A stretch of DNA of 41,401 nt, taken from assembly GCA_023259575.1 (NCBI GenBank), contig JALRHN010000001.1, positions 1 through 41,401 on the forward strand. The letters run 5' to 3'. Position numbers and translations under genes: made by a program. The DNA comes from Candidatus Kapaibacterium sp. GTDB lineage: Bacteria > Bacteroidota > Ignavibacteria > Kapaibacteriales > UBA961. The notes under the pieces were generated by a model that saw only the letters and a program-made list of their open reading frames with translations, was not told where the DNA came from and did not search any database. Of this stretch, positions 18,012 to 24,770 are shown in pieces. Position 1 is the stretch's first letter, and every line of letters starts with the position of its first letter.

Positions 18012-19037
18012 TTATCGGATTGGTTCTACAAATCCGATTTTTTTATACACTTTTCTTAGTGTCTTAAAAGCTTGTTTACTTGCCTTTTGTGCTCCACTTT
18101 TTAAAAGAATAGATATTTCATCAGGATGAGATCTTAAATCATTAAATGTATTTCTGATTGGTGAGATTAATCCAACCAAAGCATTCCCAACAGCCTCTTT
18201 AAATGGTGCATATCCAAGGCCTGCAAATTCAGCTTCGATATCTTTAATTGATTTGCCAGTAGCAACATGATATAAAGTGATAAGATTTGAGACACCTGGC
18301 CTATTTTCTGTATCGAATACAATATCAGTGCCTGAATCGGTTACTGCTCTTTTGATTTTATTCATAATGATAGCATCATCATCATGAAGAAAAATACAAG
18401 AATTGGAATTTGGATCTGATTTAGACATTTTTTTCCATGGTTCTTGTAAGCTCATAATCCGAGCACCTTCTTTGGCTATAAAAGGTTCTGGAACAGTAAA
18501 TGTGGGGGAATACAAATGATTAAAACGTTCGGCAAGATTTCTAGTTAATTCTATATGTTGTTTTTGATCATCACCAACTGGAACTAAATCTGCTTGATAT
18601 AAAAGGATATCTGCTGCCATTAAAACAGGATAAGAAAATAATCCAACATTTATATTATCGCTATGTTGTTGTGATTTATCCTTGAATTGCGTCATTCTTT
18701 GAGCTTCGCCAAAACCAGTGAAACAATTTAATATCCAAGCTAATTGGGCATGCTCTGTAACATGTGATTGAATAAATAATGCGCTTTTTTCTGTATTTAT
18801 GCCACAAGCAGCATACATTGCCACCACATCTAAAGAACGTCTTCTTAAATCCGCAGGGATTTGACGTGATGTTATAGCATGCATATCTGCAACCATAAAA
18901 TAACAATCATAATCTTCCTGTAATTGAACCCAATTGCGTATTGCCCCAGCATAATGGCCAATTGTCAAATCTCCACTTGCTTGAATGCCACTTAAGATGA
19001 TTTTCTTATTCTCAGTTTCTGTTATTTCTGGTTTCAT
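18012..19037 (-). CDS. trpS: Tryptophan-tRNA ligase
   Basis: A class I aminoacyl-tRNA synthetase charging tRNA-Trp. The 341-residue length fits bacterial TrpRS. The HIGH-type motif is 'TIGH' at residues 25-28, and the KMSKS motif is intact at 203-207 ('KKMSKSDPNSN'). 'SGIQASGDLTIGHYAGAI', 'MVADMHAIT' and 'VPVGDDQKQHIELTR' are diagnostic for TrpRS. The last codons coincide with an inverted repeat that acts as terminator for the opposite strand. A well-matched -7 box lies 29 bases before the start. Confidence 0.97.
   Translation of the reverse strand: MKPEITETENKKIILSGIQASGDLTIGHYAGAIRNWVQLQEDYDCYFMVADMHAITSRQIPADLRRRSLDVVAMYAACGINTEKSALFIQSHVTEHAQLAWILNCFTGFGEAQRMTQFKDKSQQHSDNINVGLFSYPVLMAADILLYQADLVPVGDDQKQHIELTRNLAERFNHLYSPTFTVPEPFIAKEGARIMSLQEPWKKMSKSDPNSNSCIFLHDDDAIIMNKIKRAVTDSGTDIVFDTENRPGVSNLITLYHVATGKSIKDIEAEFAGLGYAPFKEAVGNALVGLISPIRNTFNDLRSHPDEISILLKSGAQKASKQAFKTLRKVYKKIGFVEPIR
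18014..18044 (+). terminator. Terminator of the gamma-carbonic anhydrase-like gene, embedded in the trpS 3' end
   Basis: ATCGGATT/AATCCGAT, an 8-bp stem with a 9-base loop, then a run of seven T counting the last stem base. On the minus strand no T tract follows, so it works only for the plus-strand gene. It lies within the final codons of trpS. Confidence 0.8.
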
Positions 19038-19065
19038 GATATCGCTTATACTTAAAATGATATAG

Positions 19066-19073
19066 CAAATATA
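19066..19073 (-). promoter_or_regulatory. Candidate trpS -7 box
   Basis: On the minus strand TATATTTG, an exact TAnnTTTG followed by C, 29 bases before the trpS ATG. This is the same octamer as at 5015. The -33 element is weak. Confidence 0.45.
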
Positions 19074-19180
19074 TGGTTTAGAAAGTATTTTTTTAAAGAT
19101 CTCTTGGTTAAAGATAAAATGGAATGATAGTTGTAGGGTTTATAATAGTTAATAAATACACAAATGAGTAGGATAAACGC

Positions 19181-20323
19181 TTGACTCAAGGTCCGATTAG
19201 TTCTTATTGGGAAAAAAGTGCACTTTCCCAAACCGATATATGTATTATCGGAGCCGGTATTATTGGATTATCTACTGCAATTTCTGCAGCATTAGCTTTT
19301 CCTAATAAACGTATTGTAGTATTAGAGCGTGGCCCTAGAACAATGGGTGCTACTACTAGAAATGCAGGTTTTGCTTGTTTTGGTAGTGCTTCTGAATTAT
19401 TGCATGATATGAAGATATTAGGTAATGATAAAGCCTTAGAAATAGCACAACAAAGGATAAAAGGACTTCAAATTTTAAGAAATCGATTTTCTGATGATCA
19501 CATTAAATATGAAATGCATGGCGGTTATGAAATTATCAGAGAAAAAGAAATGCATGTTCTTGATTCTCTTGATAGTTTGAATAAACATATGAGTCAGATT
19601 ACAGGATTAGAGTCCACATATACAGTTCTTAATCGTAGAGAGCATAGACGTTTGGGATTTGGACAATCCGTACAGGCAGTAATTTATAATCCACTAGAAG
19701 GACAAATTCATAGTGGGTATTTAATTCAAGCTATGGAAGCAAAAGCTCTATCTTTAGGAATTAGAATAGAATATGGAAGTAATGTTCTTGATTTAAAAGA
19801 GAATTCGAAAGTGATGGAGATAACTATTCAGACATTATTAGGTACATATTCAATGATTTCTAAAGAAACTGTTGTATGTACAAATGCTTGGATCTCTACA
19901 TTGGTACCTCAAATAGATATAAAACCTGGTAGGGGACAAATCATTGTAACGTCACCAATAGAAAATTTATCATTTACAGGTGCTTTTCATGTAGATGAAG
20001 GTTATTATTATTTCAGAAATATTGGCAAAAGAGTGCTTCTTGGTGGTGGTAGAAATCTCGATTTTGAAGGAGAATCTACCCATGAATTTGCTTCCACAGA
20101 CATCATTCAACAAGCATTATTAGAGATGTTGAAAGAAGATATACTACCAGGAAAATCTTTTACAATAGAATATAATTGGTCTGGCATTATGGGCTTTAGT
20201 AAAGATAAACAGTCTATTGTGCAAAGAGTATCTCCTCATTGTAGCATTGCATTTGGATGCAATGGAATGGGTATTGCTTTGGGCAGTTTAATAGGTGAAC
20301 AAGTAATTGAATTATTATCGTAA
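19181..20323 (+). CDS. FAD-dependent amine/amino-acid oxidoreductase (DAO family)
   Basis: A 380-residue flavoprotein of the D-amino-acid oxidase/glycine oxidase superfamily. It has the dinucleotide fold GxGxxG at residues 24-29 ('IIGAGIIGLS') with the ribose-binding Glu49, 'GATTRNAGFACFG' after it, 'PGRGQIIVTSP' in the substrate domain, and a C-terminal 'FGCNGMGIALGS'. Substrate is not determinable; sarcosine, glycine and D-amino acids are all used in the family. The only fitting start is the TTG at 19181, with AGGA 7 bases before it. A six-codon reading frame (19164-19184) ends across this start. It heads a likely operon with the permease (6-base gap) and CtpA. Confidence 0.85.
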   Translation: MTQGPISSYWEKSALSQTDICIIGAGIIGLSTAISAALAFPNKRIVVLERGPRTMGATTRNAGFACFGSASELLHDMKILGNDKALEIAQQRIKGLQILRNRFSDDHIKYEMHGGYEIIREKEMHVLDSLDSLNKHMSQITGLESTYTVLNRREHRRLGFGQSVQAVIYNPLEGQIHSGYLIQAMEAKALSLGIRIEYGSNVLDLKENSKVMEITIQTLLGTYSMISKETVVCTNAWISTLVPQIDIKPGRGQIIVTSPIENLSFTGAFHVDEGYYYFRNIGKRVLLGGGRNLDFEGESTHEFASTDIIQQALLEMLKEDILPGKSFTIEYNWSGIMGFSKDKQSIVQRVSPHCSIAFGCNGMGIALGSLIGEQVIELLS

Positions 20324-20329
20324 AGCTTT

Positions 20330-21256
20330 ATGATATATAGTGTTTTTACTAGTTTTTTTGTGTTCATAGTACTTGGATATTTATGGCGTTATATTAAAGG
20401 AGTGCCAGATTCACATGTGCTTAGAGCTTCTATCAATAGCTTAGTTCTCTATATATTATTACCTCTGCTTACATTTTCGGTAATATATGATGCACCTTTA
20501 CATTATGAATCATGGAAAATACCTTTTATTGCTGTAATTGTAACATTGGGATGTATTGCGTTTTCTTTATGTGTCTATATGCTAATTAATAGAATATGGC
20601 CTGAAATACTGTCAAATAAGTCAATAGGTGCTTTAATATTAGGAGCTTCTTGGTGTAATGCTACATATCTTGGATATCCAATCGTTACCGGAATACTTGG
20701 TACACAATATGGATCAATTCCATTAATATATGATTTACTAGCTTTAACACCTTTATTGTGGATTATAGGAGCAATGATTGCTGGTTATTATTCTGAAGAT
20801 ACAAGTAGTTTTAAACAAAGATATATTTCTGGAATAAAAAAAATCCTTGGATTGCCTCCATTATATGCACTTTTATCTGCAATTCTCTGTAAAATATTGG
20901 ATATAGACATCCATCCAATGATATTGAAAACATGTTCTATAGCAGGTAATGCAGTTCCACCATTAATGATGATATCTGTTGGTATGGCATTATATATCCC
21001 AAAGTTGAACTCATTAGTTTTAATACTTCCTGCTGCTTTGATTCGATTAGCAATTGGCCCATTGATTGCTTATGGGCTTATCCATGTTTTGCATGTTCAG
21101 GAACCATTATCAAAAGCCATAATGTTGGAATCTGGCATGCCTAGCATGGTATTGACATTGGTAATAGCGCAAGAATATACATTAGACACAAATATCTTAG
21201 CACAATTAATAGCCTTATCAACATTATTATCAATAATTTCATTGTCTTTAATCTAG
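20330..21256 (+). CDS. AEC (auxin efflux carrier) family permease
   Basis: A 308-residue inner-membrane protein with about ten hydrophobic segments in two similar halves, as in the AEC/MdcF family of organic-acid transporters. Typical features are the start 'VFIVLGYLWRY', 'LYILLPLLTFSVIYD' in the second helix, 'GASWCNATYLGYPI' in the middle, and 'MPSMVLTLVIAQEY' near the end. The transported molecule is unknown; malate, malonate and related compounds are used by known members. The gene starts 6 bases after the flavoprotein stop, so the oxidase may act on a compound moved by this carrier, but this is only inferred from position. Confidence 0.85.
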   Translation: MIYSVFTSFFVFIVLGYLWRYIKGVPDSHVLRASINSLVLYILLPLLTFSVIYDAPLHYESWKIPFIAVIVTLGCIAFSLCVYMLINRIWPEILSNKSIGALILGASWCNATYLGYPIVTGILGTQYGSIPLIYDLLALTPLLWIIGAMIAGYYSEDTSSFKQRYISGIKKILGLPPLYALLSAILCKILDIDIHPMILKTCSIAGNAVPPLMMISVGMALYIPKLNSLVLILPAALIRLAIGPLIAYGLIHVLHVQEPLSKAIMLESGMPSMVLTLVIAQEYTLDTNILAQLIALSTLLSIISLSLI

Positions 21257-21287
21257 TTGATTATTTTTAGATACTTTTCATTGCTTC

Positions 21288-22949
21288 ATGCGTAAATCAC
21301 TTATCATATTATCGATACTATTAATTCTTGGTTTCATTGGGCTTGCTTCTTTTAAAAGTCCAGACCAATCGATATTCTTAAAGATATCGCAAGCATTGGA
21401 ATTATATGGTTCGGTTTTTAAAGAAGTTACTTTGCACTATGTAGATGAAATAGATCCACTGCATATTGTTAAAAATAGCACAAAAGCTATGCTACAGGAT
21501 TTGGATCCATATTCTGAAGTTTTAGAAAACAATGAAGGCGAAGATTATGAATTATTAACTACAAATTCCTATGCAGGCTTTGGAATGGTAGTTGGTATCA
21601 TGAATGGAAAATTAACTATAGCCGAATTATATGATGGTTATTCCGCTAAAAGAAGCGGAATTAGGTCTGGTGACCATATTCTTATGATAGATTCATTACA
21701 TGTATTATATGATACAACAAATATTATAAGAAAATTTACCCGTGGTCCAATAGGTGGAAAAGTATCAATTGCTTTATTAAGGGATGGTCTACAAGATACA
21801 ATACGATTAACGTTAGTAAGAGAATCTATAAAAATTCAATCTTTGGGTTATACAGGCTTTGTTAATGATAGCATTGGATATATACATATTCAAAGATTCT
21901 CATCATCTACACCTGATGAAGTAAAAAGAACAGTGATGTCCTTTAGAAGAAAAAATCCTCGATTAGCTGGAATTATATTAGATGTAAGAGATAATCCAGG
22001 TGGCTTATTAGAAGCAGCAGTAGGAGTATGTGATGTATTTTTACCGCAAAATTCTCCAATAGTTCTTACAAAAGGAAGAACCAGAGATGATGAAAGAGTC
22101 TATACATCACAATCAATACCATTAGAACCTGAAATTCCGGTTTCTATTGTTATTAATGGAGAAAGTGCAAGTGCCAGCGAAGTTTTAGCAGGCGCTTTTC
22201 AGGATTTAGATAGAGGTATAATCGTTGGCGAACAGTCTTATGGTAAAGGTTTAGTGCAAAGTATTCTTAATCTTCCTGGCGAAAGAGCCTTAAAATTAAC
22301 AACAGCTCGATATTATACTCCATCAGGAAGATGTATACAAAAATTAATATCCAAAAGTGAAATATCTGATAGTGTTACAGCAGAAAAAGATGCAGTGTTT
22401 TATACTAAGTCTGGACGTATAGTAAAGGCTAGGCATGGCATAGCTCCAGATACAAATGTTATGTCTTACGATACCCATCCAATTATAAAATCATTAGATG
22501 AACAGAATGTGTTTTTTAGATTTGCTTCATTCTATTGTTCTTCTTTAGATAGTTTGCCAGCTAATTGGCAGGTAAAAGAAAGTGATTTTGCAAAGTTTAT
22601 AAAGTGGTTAAGTAGTCAGTCAACAATTATTTTTCCAGAGCCATATTCTTCGTTAAATCAATCTATATTCATTGCTCAACAAAATGGATATTCAAAACAA
22701 TATGTGCAGTCAATAGAAAATGTTAAGACTTTTGCCCAAAAGGATATTAAAAAGTCTTTGTTAAAATCTAAAAAAGAAGTACTTGCTTTATTATCAGAAC
22801 AAATTCTTAGTAGATTTCTTTCTGCAAAAAAAATGGGTGAATTAAAGGTTGAAAAAGACGTGCTATTAAAAAAGACAGCATTTCTGCTTAGCTCAGGAAA
22901 TTATAAACAGCTACTTTATCCCAAAAAAGTTATAAATGGCTCACATTAA
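21288..22949 (+). CDS. C-terminal processing protease (S41 family, CtpA/Prc-like)
   Basis: A periplasmic serine protease that trims or degrades envelope proteins from their C termini. The 553 residues contain an N-terminal signal anchor (residues 1-20, 'ILSILLILGFIGLASF'), a PDZ domain ('SAKRSGIRSGDHILMIDS'), and the S41 core with 'VRDNPGGLLEAAV'. The catalytic dyad is Ser295 ('GESASASEVLAG') and Lys320 ('SYGKGLVQ'), 25 residues apart as usual. The C-terminal extension (about 395-553) has lower conservation and is Lys/Ser-rich. It starts 31 bases after the permease gene, so it is probably in the same transcript, and the outer-membrane protein genes lie just downstream. Confidence 0.93.
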   Translation: MRKSLIILSILLILGFIGLASFKSPDQSIFLKISQALELYGSVFKEVTLHYVDEIDPLHIVKNSTKAMLQDLDPYSEVLENNEGEDYELLTTNSYAGFGMVVGIMNGKLTIAELYDGYSAKRSGIRSGDHILMIDSLHVLYDTTNIIRKFTRGPIGGKVSIALLRDGLQDTIRLTLVRESIKIQSLGYTGFVNDSIGYIHIQRFSSSTPDEVKRTVMSFRRKNPRLAGIILDVRDNPGGLLEAAVGVCDVFLPQNSPIVLTKGRTRDDERVYTSQSIPLEPEIPVSIVINGESASASEVLAGAFQDLDRGIIVGEQSYGKGLVQSILNLPGERALKLTTARYYTPSGRCIQKLISKSEISDSVTAEKDAVFYTKSGRIVKARHGIAPDTNVMSYDTHPIIKSLDEQNVFFRFASFYCSSLDSLPANWQVKESDFAKFIKWLSSQSTIIFPEPYSSLNQSIFIAQQNGYSKQYVQSIENVKTFAQKDIKKSLLKSKKEVLALLSEQILSRFLSAKKMGELKVEKDVLLKKTAFLLSSGNYKQLLYPKKVINGSH

Positions 22950-22997
22950 TATACATATGCAATTAAAGTTTATTCAAATTGTTATCATTGTGTGAGT

Positions 22998-23005
22998 TAT
23001 TTTTG
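22998..23005 (+). promoter_or_regulatory. Candidate -7 box for the first OmpA-like gene
   Basis: TATTTTTG, an exact TAnnTTTG, 54 bases before the ATG at 23059. TTG at 22979 is spaced 16 bases upstream, shorter than ideal. Confidence 0.4.
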
Positions 23006-23058
23006 GCAAGAAGTTTGCTGATTATTACAAAGTATTATAATGAACTAGAGATATATTT

Positions 23059-24687
23059 ATGAACAAGTGGATTATTAGACTACTTGGATGCTTATTGTTG
23101 AGCATAATTTCTCTTCAGATATCTAAAGCTCAGTTTATTCCTGACAGATTTACAAATCGCAGGATGAACTTGATGAACGATGCTACTTCGGTAGGATGGA
23201 ATCCAGCATTATTAGGATTAGTTACCAGAACAGATGCTGTTTTGGTAATTCCTTATGACCGTTCATTTCAATCAACAAGAATGATTGGTGGTTTTATTTC
23301 TTCCGATGGAGTTTCTGTTGGTTTTACTTCTGGTAGGGATTCTACTATTGATCAACCATCTGAGCCATTTAGCTTTTATGGAGGAATGGGTGTTAAAATT
23401 CCAAAATATAATGGTTGGATTGGTGCATCATTTAGATACTCAGAATTTGGTGGTAGAACAGTAAGATATATGGGATCATTAATGTATAATCCCATTCCAA
23501 AGTTTTATTTGTCTCTTGGTATGACAAATATGTATTCTGTAGACACCAAAAATCATGTCTATTCTTTAACAAGCTCTTATTCTCCTTTAGATTGGATTAC
23601 TCTTCATGGAAGATTGCAGTTCTGTCCTGATTCTGCGATTCTATACAATAAATCATATGCAAGTGAATTAGGAATAAGCACTTCATTTAATAATAAACAA
23701 ATAGTTGCATCATTTTCGACAATTCCGGAAGCTAGACAGGCTAGATTTGGACTAGAAATTGCATTCGATGTACTGTCTATAGGTTCATTAAATGAAGCTT
23801 CTACTGTAAATTCGCCAGATAGACGCTTTTCTGGTGGCAATGTTCTATTACGTATCAATCATGATTCTTTGTGGTCTGTGAATCATTATAGAGAACCTAC
23901 ACCACCAATACCTGCATGTAAAATTGATAAATCTTGCTGTGAAATGAATATTCAAGATATTCATCACTGTATTAAAAATCCTTGTGAGAATTGTCCAAAA
24001 CTAAAAAGTTCTTGTTTGGCAGGACGCCCTTCTTGTTGCAAAGCTGTAAAGCATTGTCAACATTGCACTTGCTTATGTTGTCCTGGTTGCTCTAATTGCT
24101 CAGGATGCTCTGGTTCTCCATCTCAAATTATTATCAATAATGGTAGTGGCGCTGGAAATGGAAATGGATCTGGTGGCTCTGGTGGTGTTGAAAGTAGTTC
24201 AGGTAAACCTAAACCTGTACCTGCACCTGCGCCAGTTGAACCTACGGAAGAGCCTGCTGAATCAGACAAACCTGAACCTGCTCCAATACCAGAAGAACCT
24301 TCTGAACCTCCATTTCCAGAGGTATCCGATAAACAAAGTTCTTCTAAACTGTTTTCATTGAAATCTGTATTTTTTGATTCAGCAAAATGGGATTTACGTC
24401 CAGAAAGCACAGAAGAATTAACCAGACTTTATGAGTATTTAGAAGAAAATCCAGATATATCTGTACAGATAAATGCCCATACTGATAATGTTGGATCTAA
24501 TAAAGCAAACCAAATATTATCTCAAAAAAGAGCTCAATCTGTAGTGGACTTTTTGATAGAAATGGGTATAGACTCCTCTCGATTAGAGGCAAAAGGATTT
24601 GGAGAAGAATATCCAATTGCACCAAACGATTCTGATGAAGGAAGGCAAGAAAATAGGCGGGTTGAATTTATGACAAAAAATATTTGA
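23059..24687 (+). CDS. Outer-membrane beta-barrel protein with 17-cysteine insert and C-terminal OmpA domain
   Basis: A 542-residue envelope protein. Residues 1-24 form a signal peptide (cleavage after 'ISKA'). Residues about 25-275 look like a beta-barrel of alternating strands, starting with 'NDATSVGWNPALLG'. Residues 287-350 hold 17 cysteines in 64 residues with CC pairs and CxC/CxxC patterns, ending 'CPGCSNCSGCSG'. A Gly/Asn/Ser-rich stretch and a Pro/Glu-rich linker follow (about 355-427). Residues about 432-542 form an OmpA/MotB peptidoglycan-binding domain ('FFDSAKWDLRPES', 'AHTDNVGSNKANQ', 'RRVEF'). The barrel and OmpA parts are paralogous to the next gene. I do not recognise the Cys-rich segment from a known family. 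Confidence 0.8.
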   Translation: MNKWIIRLLGCLLLSIISLQISKAQFIPDRFTNRRMNLMNDATSVGWNPALLGLVTRTDAVLVIPYDRSFQSTRMIGGFISSDGVSVGFTSGRDSTIDQPSEPFSFYGGMGVKIPKYNGWIGASFRYSEFGGRTVRYMGSLMYNPIPKFYLSLGMTNMYSVDTKNHVYSLTSSYSPLDWITLHGRLQFCPDSAILYNKSYASELGISTSFNNKQIVASFSTIPEARQARFGLEIAFDVLSIGSLNEASTVNSPDRRFSGGNVLLRINHDSLWSVNHYREPTPPIPACKIDKSCCEMNIQDIHHCIKNPCENCPKLKSSCLAGRPSCCKAVKHCQHCTCLCCPGCSNCSGCSGSPSQIIINNGSGAGNGNGSGGSGGVESSSGKPKPVPAPAPVEPTEEPAESDKPEPAPIPEEPSEPPFPEVSDKQSSSKLFSLKSVFFDSAKWDLRPESTEELTRLYEYLEENPDISVQINAHTDNVGSNKANQILSQKRAQSVVDFLIEMGIDSSRLEAKGFGEEYPIAPNDSDEGRQENRRVEFMTKNI

Positions 24688-24770
24688 TAGATTAAACATA
24701 ATAACAATGCTTCTATTTATTGTACTTTCTTAATTTAGGGAAAAGTAAGTATAAATAAAGTGGATGGCGA

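Noticed and set aside
24123..24410. Minus-strand reading frame rich in Gly, Ser and Ala opposite the OmpA linker
   Set aside because: It is the shadow of the Gly-rich and Pro/Glu-rich linker codons on the plus strand, with no start signal.
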